Assembly: GCA_012970285.1 (NCBI GenBank)
Contig: JIBW01000002.1
Span: forward strand, 1,178,001 to 1,242,000
Direction: 5' to 3'
DNA: 64,000 nucleotides
Origin: Bacillaceae bacterium JMAK1
GTDB lineage: Bacteria > Bacillota > Bacilli > Bacillales > Marinococcaceae
Below, piece after piece: positions 45,395-53,863 of the stretch. The position numbers and the translations under genes are program-made. The notes under the pieces were generated by a model. The model was not told where the DNA came from. It did not search any database and saw only the letters and a program-made list of their open reading frames with translations. Position 1 is the stretch's first letter. Every line of letters starts with the position of its first letter.

Positions 45395-46079
45395 CCCCTT
45401 CCGCCTCTAGCAAGAGTTTTAACATGTTTCTGGTGTTCTTGACGTTCTTCGTATCGTATTTGTGCAGCCATTAAAGCAAAGGAGCGCTCACCTTTAGGTA
45501 ACGCCAACACCTTACTTGGTAAATCACCATTACTCATATAAATTTCAGCTAGGAGTGTTGTAGTCCCCCTAGCTTCTATTAGTTTTTTGCCAAGTCTAAG
45601 TCAGGATCTCCCTCGTGATCATCATTAAATCCAGATAAATCATGGATGATCTCTGCAACATAGTCTTTCTCGCCAGCTAAAAGTACTGCACCAACAACAT
45701 CTGTTGGATTTATCAGGTTCATCTTAAATTGGAAATCTTTATTATTCCATAGACGTTTTTTGTCTTGTTCAATTGTGGCGTTGTATATGAGTGAATTTAC
45801 AAACCCAACTGAATCGAATTCCGGGCGCTGATTTTTACCTTTGCCTTTCATGCTGGTATATTTCTTGCGGATCGCATCTTGTTCCTGATCATCTATACCG
45901 CGAACTGCAAATGAAAAGTACCGTTTTCCATCACGAACAATCTCTATTTTTTGATGTTTTTCTTGCTTATAATTATGTGCGTCAAGTAAAGAATTTAATA
46001 AGTCTGTTTCGTTCTCCAGTAATTCTTGACGCTCAGCTTCTTTCTCTTCCATTTCAGCTTGTGTAAGGTGTTCCGTCAT
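45391..46079 (-). CDS. Tail assembly chaperone frameshift product (G-T type)
   Basis: A -1 slip on A AAA AAC (45588-45582), immediately before the XkdN stop, moves ribosomes into a frame that stays open to the TGA at 45391-45393. The added 63 codons read LIEARGTTTLLAEIYMSNGD... and are clearly coding (ERSFALMAAQIRYEER). This is the usual extended chaperone placed before the tape measure gene. Efficiency is unknown; the existence of the long product is inferred from the slippery heptamer and the open frame. Confidence 0.8.
45579..46079 (-). CDS. xkdN: Tail assembly chaperone XkdN
   Basis: The 166-residue product, starting MTEHLTQAEMEEKEAER, has a basic/acidic helical N-terminus and FAVRGIDDQEQDAIRKKYTSMKGKGKNQRPEFD in the middle, matching XkdN. 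The ATG at 46079 has GGAGGAA 7 bases upstream. The last codons GCA AAA AAC form the slip site. Confidence 0.88.
   Translation of the reverse strand: MTEHLTQAEMEEKEAERQELLENETDLLNSLLDAHNYKQEKHQKIEIVRDGKRYFSFAVRGIDDQEQDAIRKKYTSMKGKGKNQRPEFDSVGFVNSLIYNATIEQDKKRLWNNKDFQFKMNLINPTDVVGAVLLAGEKDYVAEIIHDLSGFNDDHEGDPDLDLAKN
45582..45588 (-). other. Programmed -1 frameshift heptamer A AAA AAC
   Basis: The heptamer is in the correct phase (GC-A AAA AAC) directly before the zero-frame TAA-TAG double stop. The -1 frame continues to the tape measure start. Confidence 0.8.
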
Positions 46080-46137
46080 TAATAATTCCTCCAATTAAAT
46101 AGGGTGTAGGCAGTACCTACACCCTTTAGTTATTTTG

Positions 46138-46584
46138 TTATGCTGCTCGTCCTTTAATGAATCCTTGGAAATTAAGCGATGCGTCTGGTGCATCGTTTTG
46201 AAGTCCCGCCATCACTTTAGTTAACATTACAGCGTCCTTAACCACAGTTTCGGTAAATGTTAACGTCACTGTATATGACATCGGTACTGCCCAAGTGATT
46301 TTTTGACCAGCTGGTTGATAATCTGAATTTGTAATGTTCATTTGAACATGGAATGTATTTACCTCAGCGAGCCAGTTACCATCTTCATCAAATAATTTAC
46401 CATCATAGCCCCTGTTGATATTGCGTGGATCAAGTGTGCCATTATCAAGCGCCTCTTGGACATCGGGTGGCATATTTACGCGGAATGACCATTCGCGCTG
46501 AATAATCTCACCAGGTTGGATATTCGCAACATCAATAGAGCCGTCAGGAACACAATTACGTAGTATATAACGTCCATCTGCCAT
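46138..46584 (-). CDS. xkdM: Tail tube protein XkdM
   Basis: The 148-residue tube subunit of a contractile tail begins MADGRYILRNCVPDGSIDVANIQPGE. The C-terminal part has VTLTFTETVVKDAVMLTKVMAGLQ. It lies between sheath and chaperone, as in PBSX. Confidence 0.87.
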   Translation of the reverse strand: MADGRYILRNCVPDGSIDVANIQPGEIIQREWSFRVNMPPDVQEALDNGTLDPRNINRGYDGKLFDEDGNWLAEVNTFHVQMNITNSDYQPAGQKITWAVPMSYTVTLTFTETVVKDAVMLTKVMAGLQNDAPDASLNFQGFIKGRAA

Positions 46585-46596
46585 TATTTAGCCTCC

Positions 46597-47970
46597 TTAA
46601 GCTGAAAACCCAAAGTTTAAATGATATTTCTCAATTGAATCTAGATCTTCAATGTTGATGATGTCATACCAAGTTTTATCACCTTGTGGTGGATACTGGC
46701 GACTTAAGACAACTTCTCCAGTTTGGATACCTGCCATTTCTTGAATAACTTCATTACCCTCAGCGATAAACTGAGCACGACCATCATCGTTCGTATCCAT
46801 TCCTCTTTCAATCAGAGAGTTAGAGACACGTACTAGGCGATCCATGAGCTCATAACGGGTTCTCATACGACGTAGCTTGTTCCAACCGATGTCCTCTTGC
46901 TCATCAAAGGTTGTTTTTGTATTAATACCGTAATCAATCATTGCTGTACCCTCTTCTGATTCTGCAAATACAAGCATTCCGCTTGTTGCTGCTTCGTCAT
47001 ACTGGAGCAAAGTAAGATCACTTACGACGCCAGTCGAGTTAGGTACTCGCTTATGAGTAAGGCTCACGTTGTAATCAACAGAACTGGCTTCTGCAGCAAC
47101 ATAAGCAACTGCCTGACTGCCATCAATATTATTTCCTTCCTCATCTAAAAATCCATTTCCAACATACGTAATCTGGAAATTATCAAATGACTTTGCGTTG
47201 TCTCGACGTTGAGCATAGCGAACTCTAAGATCTTCCCCAACTACTGCAAAGCATCGCAACCCTTCGTTAAACCTACGAGCGACATATGCTTGCAAGGAAG
47301 CGTGAATTTGCATATCTGTCGAGTCCGTATGCATAGCCAAGAACGCTACTTTGTCTAATGCCTTCATCGCATCTGCATAACTTCCAGCAGTAATCGTTGG
47401 GTTTTCTCCACCAGACATCGCTTCATTAACGACTTGTTGTTGAGTATCTGGGGCATCTCCACCTTCTTTTTTCTTCGCATTAAGATATTTACTCTCGTGA
47501 TTAATTACACTGATTAGTGTATCTGTGACATTTCCTCCGCTACTCCCGAAGTTAAAACGCTCGATCGTTCTTTGTCCTTCAAACAAAATAAAATCTTTTG
47601 TATCGGGGGCAAGACCATCACGGATTGTCACATTGAATGCTCGATTAGTCGGATACTTGGTTTCTAAATCAACGCCAGCAACACTCACAGTGCCACTTTT
47701 TCCACCTTCTCCTACTCGCACGACGTGCAACACCTGAGTACCTCCAGTGAAAGATAGTTCAGCTTCTTTATTAGGACCAATTAACTCATTAATACGATCG
47801 GCGTCTGTAATCGTTGTGACACCTCCGACTTCACCGAAGGATGTATTCAATACTGCCGCAACGACTCCTTGTGTCGAAAAGATTCCTCGCGAGTATGCAG
47901 CATTATGAAAATACGTATAGGTTCCTGGTCTATGCATTGGCGCTCCAGGCGCAGAAATTCTGCCGCTCAT
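46597..47970 (-). CDS. xkdK: Tail sheath protein XkdK
   Basis: The 457-residue contractile sheath begins MSGRISAPGAPMHRPGTYTYFHNAA and has a conserved C-terminal assembly region with EDIGWNKLRRMRTRYELMDRLVRVSN and ending EKYHLNFGFSA. Its presence establishes a myovirus-type (contractile) tail. Confidence 0.92.
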   Translation of the reverse strand: MSGRISAPGAPMHRPGTYTYFHNAAYSRGIFSTQGVVAAVLNTSFGEVGGVTTITDADRINELIGPNKEAELSFTGGTQVLHVVRVGEGGKSGTVSVAGVDLETKYPTNRAFNVTIRDGLAPDTKDFILFEGQRTIERFNFGSSGGNVTDTLISVINHESKYLNAKKKEGGDAPDTQQQVVNEAMSGGENPTITAGSYADAMKALDKVAFLAMHTDSTDMQIHASLQAYVARRFNEGLRCFAVVGEDLRVRYAQRRDNAKSFDNFQITYVGNGFLDEEGNNIDGSQAVAYVAAEASSVDYNVSLTHKRVPNSTGVVSDLTLLQYDEAATSGMLVFAESEEGTAMIDYGINTKTTFDEQEDIGWNKLRRMRTRYELMDRLVRVSNSLIERGMDTNDDGRAQFIAEGNEVIQEMAGIQTGEVVLSRQYPPQGDKTWYDIINIEDLDSIEKYHLNFGFSA

Positions 47971-48200
47971 TATTTAACCTCCTTAGATCGGAAATCTTTA
48001 ATTGCTTTCTCAACTTCCGATTTTGTTAACTCTGTTTTTTCAATTACATATACAGCTCCCGCCAAAACCTCCGGGGTTACATCAAAAGAGGCTGCACTAC
48101 TCAAGATCTCTGCCTTGGGAAATGCAACCTCCACATTACTTGTATTTTGTTGTTTCTTGCCGTTTCCGTTTTTCTCATTAGCTTCTTTCTTATCGCTCAA
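47970..48200 (-). CDS. Small protein before the sheath gene
   Basis: The 76-residue product is MSDKKEANEKNGNGKKQQNTSN followed by a structured C-terminus TPEVLAGAVYVIEKTELTKSEVEKAIKDF. Size and place resemble XkdJ/YqbJ-type small proteins. I start it at the TTG (48200), since GGAGGTG lies 7 bases upstream; it overlaps the previous gene by 11 bases. A longer frame from 48263 exists but lies inside that gene. Confidence 0.65.
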   Translation of the reverse strand: MSDKKEANEKNGNGKKQQNTSNVEVAFPKAEILSSAASFDVTPEVLAGAVYVIEKTELTKSEVEKAIKDFRSKEVK

Positions 48201-49005
48201 TGACGACACCTCCAAGGTTAATTTCTTGTATTTTGTCGTAAGTTTCACTGTAGAGGATGCCATAGCGACAAGGTAACGTCACTTGGCCTTGTGAGATCAT
48301 ATCTGCACCATTATCTACAGTGATTGCTTGTTCAAAAAATAAGGTCGATAGATCGCGCATTTGTATTTCTTTCTGCCAAGCGAGCGTTTGAGCAAGATCT
48401 TTTAAGACCCTGCTACGATGGACTCGATCAGGCATTACTAGATGACCTTTTATTGTAACATCAAGCCATGCACCCCAAGCTGTGTGCTCGGTACGTGTGA
48501 TGCGTTCTAACCGCCAATATAAACCAGGACTATCATTTGTAGGTTGCCAACTCTGTGGATCAGTCTGCAAATAATCAAACTGAAAATTTGTCCAATCATT
48601 CAACGCTTCAATCGGATCGGGATCTGTTGTCTTATTATCAATCCAGTCTAAAGCAACAACCTCGAAATTCAGTCCCTTTGTGTACACCTGCCAATCTTCA
48701 ACAAATGTATCTTGCTCAGCATTAACATATTGCACAAAGTAAGGTTTTCCATCTTGCACTAGCCACTGAAAATCAAGTGCTTCCACAACGTCTTGAGCCT
48801 GACTGTCCAACGCATTAAACGTTAGGTTTTTAACACATGGATACACGATAACGGTTGTCTTACCACTCGAATGACCTGTGGGACCATCTTGCAAACCCTT
48901 CTGTAATATTAAATAGGGCGGTTCATCTGCTGTTGTCACAACTGTTGGTTCATATACATGATCAAAACCACGGTCAATTAAGTGTTGCCGTATTAAATCA
49001 CGCAT
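48190..49005 (-). CDS. Probable tail terminator/completion protein, double-length
   Basis: The 271-residue product begins MRDLIRQHLIDRGFDHVYEP. The first 120 residues look like the usual tail terminator (beta sheet with VIVYPCVKNLTFNALDSQAQDVV). The second half has a separate unit (WRLERITRTEHTAWGAWLDVTIKGHL, then LAWQKEIQMRDLSTLFFEQAITVD). Typical tail terminators are about 130-150 residues, so this appears to be a fusion or duplicated domain. Confidence 0.65.
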   Translation of the reverse strand: MRDLIRQHLIDRGFDHVYEPTVVTTADEPPYLILQKGLQDGPTGHSSGKTTVIVYPCVKNLTFNALDSQAQDVVEALDFQWLVQDGKPYFVQYVNAEQDTFVEDWQVYTKGLNFEVVALDWIDNKTTDPDPIEALNDWTNFQFDYLQTDPQSWQPTNDSPGLYWRLERITRTEHTAWGAWLDVTIKGHLVMPDRVHRSRVLKDLAQTLAWQKEIQMRDLSTLFFEQAITVDNGADMISQGQVTLPCRYGILYSETYDKIQEINLGGVVIER

Positions 49006-49445
49006 TAATTACCTCCAAACAATTGCTGCACACTACGTTTAATAGCCTGCTTGTGTCTTTCAGCAGTCGGTTTAAGGATTGGCCTTGCTTCCATCCCAGG
49101 GTGACGCCTTACACTCATTACGGGATGATTAGCTCCCTCCCAAAACAGTGCAGATGACAGAGTCGGAACAATATCATAAGGCGCACCAATAGGACCATAC
49201 AAACCCGTACCAAGCTCCAAAAAAGCACCATGTTGCTGGCTATGAGCAAGAACAATCGTTGCACCTTTTGCTGATTTTTCAGCTCCACCTTGTATGCCAC
49301 CCCTTGCTGATCCTGTGCGATCCGTCCAGGGTGCCGATGTTTTAGCATGGCGTTCCATATCTTTACCGAGCCTATTGCCTAACATGTAGAGAGCAGCCTT
49401 ATCACGCTTTATACGCTCTTCTGTCGGTCTACCTAACTGCGACAT
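49005..49445 (-). CDS. Head-tail joining protein, HK97 gp10-like (XkdI)
   Basis: The 146-residue protein has APWTDRTGSARGGIQGG and QQHGAFLELGTGLYGPIG, the HK97 gp10/XkdI pattern. It adjoins the tail terminator and head-tail adaptor genes with one-base overlaps. Confidence 0.82.
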   Translation of the reverse strand: MSQLGRPTEERIKRDKAALYMLGNRLGKDMERHAKTSAPWTDRTGSARGGIQGGAEKSAKGATIVLAHSQQHGAFLELGTGLYGPIGAPYDIVPTLSSALFWEGANHPVMSVRRHPGMEARPILKPTAERHKQAIKRSVQQLFGGN

Positions 49446-49828
49446 TAGATCACCCTTTCAAGCTCACAATGATAACAAATGAGCTCATCTGACTGATATT
49501 GAGGCGTAATGGTTAGAAACTTAAAAGACATACCATGCAACGGCACTGTAAGATCGTCTTTAATGGTCAATGGCAAGTCAGCATCGTGAGGGACTAACAA
49601 ATTAAAATCATGCTGACTTTTACGACTACCCTGCACATCAGTGCTCTTATTAAGACCTGGAGCTCTAGCAAGATATTTACGGCACTTTAGAGGACCAATT
49701 TTCCTTGGTACTTCTTTACGTCCCCCACCTTCACGAATAAGCTCAACCCATTCAATTGATATAGAGATCGGATTATATTCAATAGCCATCTTTACGTGAT
49801 CCCTACGCAAATTAACAAAATCCTTCAT
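49445..49828 (-). CDS. Head-tail adaptor/stopper (XkdH-like)
   Basis: The 127-residue product contains IEWVELIREGGGRKEVPRKIGPLKCRKYLARAP and a beta-rich C-terminus, and occupies the stopper position between the connector and the gp10-like gene. Confidence 0.7.
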   Translation of the reverse strand: MKDFVNLRRDHVKMAIEYNPISISIEWVELIREGGGRKEVPRKIGPLKCRKYLARAPGLNKSTDVQGSRKSQHDFNLLVPHDADLPLTIKDDLTVPLHGMSFKFLTITPQYQSDELICYHCELERVI

Positions 49829-50160
49829 TACATCACATCCGGTCTGCGGACATTAAAAATGAAGCCGGTATCTCCACCGCCTTCTGAATAACCTAAACTA
49901 GAGTAATGTTCAATCATTTTTAATGCATGATCTAATTTATCCTTCAACTTTGTTGTATGATACGTCTCTTGACCCACAGAATAAGACTCGATTTCAGATT
50001 CTAGCTTTCCAGCTCGGATCGCCCATACTGTGGATGCCGCCTGATATACGTCTTGGTGATCACTGAGGATTTCCATCAGCTCATCATCATCGAACAATTT
50101 CTTACCAATATCGTTTGTGTAGCGTCTAAGCTTAATTAGATCTTTTTCAGTAAAGCTCAT
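49828..50160 (-). CDS. Head-tail connector (YqbG-like)
   Basis: The 110-residue helical protein begins MSFTEKDLIKLRRYTNDIGKKLFDDDELMEIL, the layout of SPP1 gp15/YqbG-type connectors. It directly follows the major capsid gene. Confidence 0.75.
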   Translation of the reverse strand: MSFTEKDLIKLRRYTNDIGKKLFDDDELMEILSDHQDVYQAASTVWAIRAGKLESEIESYSVGQETYHTTKLKDKLDHALKMIEHYSSLGYSEGGGDTGFIFNVRRPDVM

Positions 50161-50162
50161 TA

Positions 50163-51224
50163 TTAATACCCTGGTAATTGAATCTTTTGTACGTTTTCCT
50201 CAACTGCAGCGAAGACGCCTCTCCAAAAATCACCAACAATTTGAGCCTCGACCAAACGAGTTAAGTCCCCAGCTGTAGACTGGATTTGTAAAGGTTGCTT
50301 AATAAGCTCTTTAAAACCACGCTTCGGACGAATGAGGTAAGCTTCACCTGGTTTAACTCCATCGTACGTATAATCTTTTTTACCTACCGTCGTTTCCCAA
50401 CCATCGTAATAGATCACATCCGTAATACCAGACACTGGGCTATACGGTGTCGCCTGAATATAAAATTGCCCCATTCCTTCTTCAATTTCTTCACGATCCG
50501 CCTCTGAAGCGAGAAGGATGTTACCTGGACGCTTTTCAATACGAGCGTCACTCAATACTTTTCGCAAGGTTGCACGCATGGACAAGCCGATATGAGCTCC
50601 TTCAGCGTTTGTTAGCACTTTGCCTAGTTCATCTTCATAAACAGGACCAGTCTTGTTTTTATCTTTGTACTTATGGCCAATAATAGGAGCAAAATGTAAG
50701 TGGTTAAGAATTGCATTGTGAGCTTCTCCATAAGCACGGTTAAGGATCTCTAAATTAAATGCTTGGTTAAACATCTGAATTTCTTTAGTGTATTCAAAAC
50801 CAGCGCTATAGCCTTTAATACGTGCAATAGGCCCCTCTTCTGCATTGAGCGATCCAAACTTTACCTCTTCACCTTCTAGATGCTCCGCGAAGATGACAGC
50901 TCCATACTGCGCCCATTTAGCCTCAAATTCTTTAGGCATATTAGGGTCTGAAATCACATCATAGATTGGCTGATAAAGCGTAGGAACCTGCTCTCGTCCG
51001 AGCTCCACGTCTAATACAACCTTACGCAAAAATTCCTTGCGTGTTGTTGAGTTGGTCATCATCTCACCAATAGGTTTACTGAGTTCCAATGTCTCAAAAT
51101 TACCTTTGTTAATAACCTTATCAACAGTATCCATTTCACCATTAACAATAAAACTTACCGCTTCTTTAACTTCAGCTTTGCGTCGTGCTTCTAGTCTTGT
51201 GTCGCGACTGTGTACTCTGACCAT
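50163..51224 (-). CDS. xkdG: Major capsid protein (XkdG-like)
   Basis: The 353-residue HK97-fold protein begins MVRVHSRDTRLEARRKAEVKEAV and contains NLEILNRAYGEAHNAIL and PGNILLASEADREEIEEGMGQFY. Length and position (after the decoration-like gene and scaffold) fit the coat protein of PBSX/SPP1-type heads. Confidence 0.82.
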   Translation of the reverse strand: MVRVHSRDTRLEARRKAEVKEAVSFIVNGEMDTVDKVINKGNFETLELSKPIGEMMTNSTTRKEFLRKVVLDVELGREQVPTLYQPIYDVISDPNMPKEFEAKWAQYGAVIFAEHLEGEEVKFGSLNAEEGPIARIKGYSAGFEYTKEIQMFNQAFNLEILNRAYGEAHNAILNHLHFAPIIGHKYKDKNKTGPVYEDELGKVLTNAEGAHIGLSMRATLRKVLSDARIEKRPGNILLASEADREEIEEGMGQFYIQATPYSPVSGITDVIYYDGWETTVGKKDYTYDGVKPGEAYLIRPKRGFKELIKQPLQIQSTAGDLTRLVEAQIVGDFWRGVFAAVEENVQKIQLPGY

Positions 51225-51226
51225 AG

Positions 51227-51706
51227 TTATTCTCCCCCTCCATCAACCTGTTGCTTTAATTGCTCAACCTCTTCTTTCAACGCATCGAATGCTTGTTGAG
51301 ATACGCCTGACCCTCCAGAAGGTTGACTGCCTTGATTAAATAAAATAAACCAAATGTTCCCTTTGCTATCTAATGGATTAGTAACAATCCCCGCAAAGCG
51401 ATCATTCGGTTCTTTAGTTAGCTTATCGTCTGACTGGTCAAAATACACTTGATCACCAAGGTTGTATTCTGTGTCTGGCTTAACCTGATTTGTTTCAAAT
51501 TCCGCTCGCTCGACAGTTAGAATGAGCTCACCTGATAAATCATCTTGACCAGTAGCAAAACCTAAGAAGCCATCAATGAGGTAAAGGTTTTGCGGAACAA
51601 TATCTTTGCCTTCTGGGATTTTAACCCTCACGCTCTGCCCATCTGATACCTTAGCTCGTTGATCATAGTGTCGTGTCGTTGGATATGGTCTGCCTTTAAC
51701 GTCCAT
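51227..51706 (-). CDS. Head decoration-like protein
   Basis: The 159-residue product is beta-rich (VRVKIPEGKDIVPQNLYLIDGFLG) and ends in a Ser/Gly linker and coiled coil (FDALKEEVEQLKQQVDGGGE). Small proteins with this design, lying between scaffold and capsid genes, decorate phage heads. Confidence 0.65.
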   Translation of the reverse strand: MDVKGRPYPTTRHYDQRAKVSDGQSVRVKIPEGKDIVPQNLYLIDGFLGFATGQDDLSGELILTVERAEFETNQVKPDTEYNLGDQVYFDQSDDKLTKEPNDRFAGIVTNPLDSKGNIWFILFNQGSQPSGGSGVSQQAFDALKEEVEQLKQQVDGGGE

Positions 51707-51721
51707 TTATACCCCTCCTAT

Positions 51722-52279
51722 TTAAAGTTGAGCTGAACTCTTACGAGTAGCTGTCATAGTATTAGTCTGCTTGTTGTCTGTAAAAGACGTTCCAGCTGGT
51801 AGCTCTGTATGTTGCTTGCTGATCATCTCAGCAACAATGCCTTGCTTTAAAAATCCATCCATTTCTGCTGCAAGTTCTGCCTTAGTAATTCCGTCTTTAA
51901 GTCCGCCTTTGTGGTAAGACCAGAGACGCCCAAGCACTGTTTTTTCATCATTCAAATCTTTTCTAACGGATTCACTAGATACTTTCTCCGTCATCATTTC
52001 ACCGACCATCGTTTCAACGTCGTCAGTTTCTTGTTTCTTCAATGCAGTCGCTGCCTTTTTCACCTCTACAAGAAGGTCCATTTCGCCAGTGATACCAAGT
52101 TCTTTTTCAACTTGTTCGAGCTTGCTAGTTGCTGTTTTTAAATTATTTGTCCAATCTTTATCAAGTTCACCTGCAATTTCTTCAGCTGTCATTCCCATTT
52201 CACCAGCCACCATAGTCATTGTGACCTGTTTGTTCTGAGCCATTTTCTTAAGCTCTTTCAAAAGCTCTTCTGGATTCAT
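51722..52279 (-). CDS. Nested scaffold protein inside the prohead protease gene
   Basis: An internal in-frame ATG at 52279 has AAGGAGG (52296-52290) 10 bases upstream, in a Lys/Gly linker between the protease and a helical scaffold domain. The product would be 185 residues starting MNPEELLKELKKMAQNK. Separate expression of scaffold from the 3' part of a protease gene is established for lambda (Nu3 in C) and related heads. Confidence 0.7.
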   Translation of the reverse strand: MNPEELLKELKKMAQNKQVTMTMVAGEMGMTAEEIAGELDKDWTNNLKTATSKLEQVEKELGITGEMDLLVEVKKAATALKKQETDDVETMVGEMMTEKVSSESVRKDLNDEKTVLGRLWSYHKGGLKDGITKAELAAEMDGFLKQGIVAEMISKQHTELPAGTSFTDNKQTNTMTATRKSSAQL

Positions 52280-52864
52280 AGTTTTGTTGCCTCCTTTGTT
52301 AGTATCTTGTGGCCCTTCGCCTTCAACGCCCCACATCTCGCCAGACATAGCTACAATACTTGTTTGCATCCCGGCACGATCTAATGGAGTCCAATCAATG
52401 GACATGGCATCGTAATCAACCACATTAGTTTGACCATTTTGCTTCTGCAGTTTAGGGCGACCAAAGATCGATACCTGTTTGATACGGCCGCTGCGGATCC
52501 ATCGCTTTAGATCTTTTTCTGTTGAGTCTACAACCCCACGAAAATAAGCTGTTTCGCCCTCCATCTTAGCGCCAATCCAGTGTGTTGCTGGATTTAGAAA
52601 TTGATTGCTAACATCTTCTGGCTTTTGATGCCCTTTGAAACCAGCAAGTGTTGATTGATTAACTTTGTTGACGATTGATTTGAGCGCAGTAGATGAGTAA
52701 TTCCATCCCCGAGTAGACTTGCTAGCAGGGATTGAGACTACTACTTCCAAAGGCTCTTCATCGCCCTTTTTCAAAGCTTCAATGTCTACCGATGGTGCTA
52801 AAGGGATGTCTTCTACGTTCTTGTCGGTTCCTTGCATTTCTCCAAATAATAATAACCAATCCAC
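51722..52864 (-). CDS. xkdF: Prohead protease with scaffold domain (XkdF-like)
   Basis: The 380-residue protein has an N-terminal protease domain (about 1-190) like XkdF: VVSIPASKSTRGWNYSSTAL, TLAGFKGHQKPED, and RIKQVSIFGRPK. It then has a linker (GPQDTNKGGNKT) and a helical scaffold domain (195-330). The GTG start at 52864 follows GGGGAGGTG. Confidence 0.82.
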   Translation of the reverse strand: MDWLLLFGEMQGTDKNVEDIPLAPSVDIEALKKGDEEPLEVVVSIPASKSTRGWNYSSTALKSIVNKVNQSTLAGFKGHQKPEDVSNQFLNPATHWIGAKMEGETAYFRGVVDSTEKDLKRWIRSGRIKQVSIFGRPKLQKQNGQTNVVDYDAMSIDWTPLDRAGMQTSIVAMSGEMWGVEGEGPQDTNKGGNKTMNPEELLKELKKMAQNKQVTMTMVAGEMGMTAEEIAGELDKDWTNNLKTATSKLEQVEKELGITGEMDLLVEVKKAATALKKQETDDVETMVGEMMTEKVSSESVRKDLNDEKTVLGRLWSYHKGGLKDGITKAELAAEMDGFLKQGIVAEMISKQHTELPAGTSFTDNKQTNTMTATRKSSAQL

Positions 52865-52882
52865 GTTTACACCTCCCCTCTG

Positions 52883-53863
52883 CTATGCAGCATTTTCTTG
52901 ATACCACTGTTCAATCTCAGGGTGTGATGATGGGTCATCCAACCACTCCTTCAAATTTGATACAAAGGATTCTAACTCTTCGAAGACAGTCACTAATGTG
53001 CAAAGGCAATTAGGATGAGGCGGAAATACAGGTACTTCATCGACCTCATAAATACCAGGTCCTAATCCTGTATCCTTTGCAGCTAACTCATCACACACGT
53101 CATAAATTGGATGACTAGGAGACAGTAACCATTGGACGCCCTTTACCATCGGCGTTGTCTTAGCTGATGCTATAACACCCTCACCGTATGCAGCTGTCGT
53201 CTCCGTGCGCGCTAACCTCAAAGCCTCATACGCTAAATCTTTAGGTGGGTTAACACGCTTCATCAGATCAGGATACTTGCCGCTTACCGTCGCTGATCCA
53301 TCTTTGATGTACTCTTGCAGTAGCTCTGCTGTTTTAAGAGGGCTCTGACCAACAGTCATTGCCTCTCTCATAATCCTTGATAAATGATCTCTTGTGGTGT
53401 TGCTCGTCTTCCAAATTCGATCCGATAGGTTCAGACCATTAATTGATCGTCCCCACATGGCTTGCACGGCATCGTGATTGACTCGTAGCACTGAGTTTTG
53501 GTACGACTGGATACGGATATTAGCACCTTTCAGAGCTTCGACAGTCACTTTCTCACTGGTGTAAGTTCCTGCCTTAACGCCTAGCTCTAAGTATTCATCT
53601 AGCTTTGAGGTTAACTGTTCATTGAGTATCCTAGTTTCTATGCTTAGCTGATCTTCCAAAGCTTCTAAGTGTTGCAGTGATAGCTGAGTGTAGCCGCGAT
53701 TCTCTAAATCACGTAATTGTCTGGTGATCTGCTGGCTTGCTTGCTGATACAATGTTCTAATTTCAGGATCTTGCCTCAACCGCAAATCAATGTACTGCTT
53801 TCGTTGATCTAACGCCCATTTGTAATAAGGTCCAGAGGCATTAATAACGTCATCAAGCTCCAT
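52883..53863 (-). CDS. Phage head morphogenesis protein (SPP1 gp7-like)
   Basis: The 326-residue minor head protein has the Phage_Mu_F signature: ALRLARTETTAAYGEGVIAS (about 215-234) and the C-terminal PVFPPHPNCLCTLVTVFEE with the zinc-type HPNC. It joins the portal gene with a one-base overlap. Confidence 0.87.
   Translation of the reverse strand: MELDDVINASGPYYKWALDQRKQYIDLRLRQDPEIRTLYQQASQQITRQLRDLENRGYTQLSLQHLEALEDQLSIETRILNEQLTSKLDEYLELGVKAGTYTSEKVTVEALKGANIRIQSYQNSVLRVNHDAVQAMWGRSINGLNLSDRIWKTSNTTRDHLSRIMREAMTVGQSPLKTAELLQEYIKDGSATVSGKYPDLMKRVNPPKDLAYEALRLARTETTAAYGEGVIASAKTTPMVKGVQWLLSPSHPIYDVCDELAAKDTGLGPGIYEVDEVPVFPPHPNCLCTLVTVFEELESFVSNLKEWLDDPSSHPEIEQWYQENAA

Noticed and set aside
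48201-48263. Longer N-terminus for the small pre-sheath gene
   Set aside because: The extension lies inside the preceding gene and lacks a ribosome site, whereas GGAGGTG fits the TTG at 48200.
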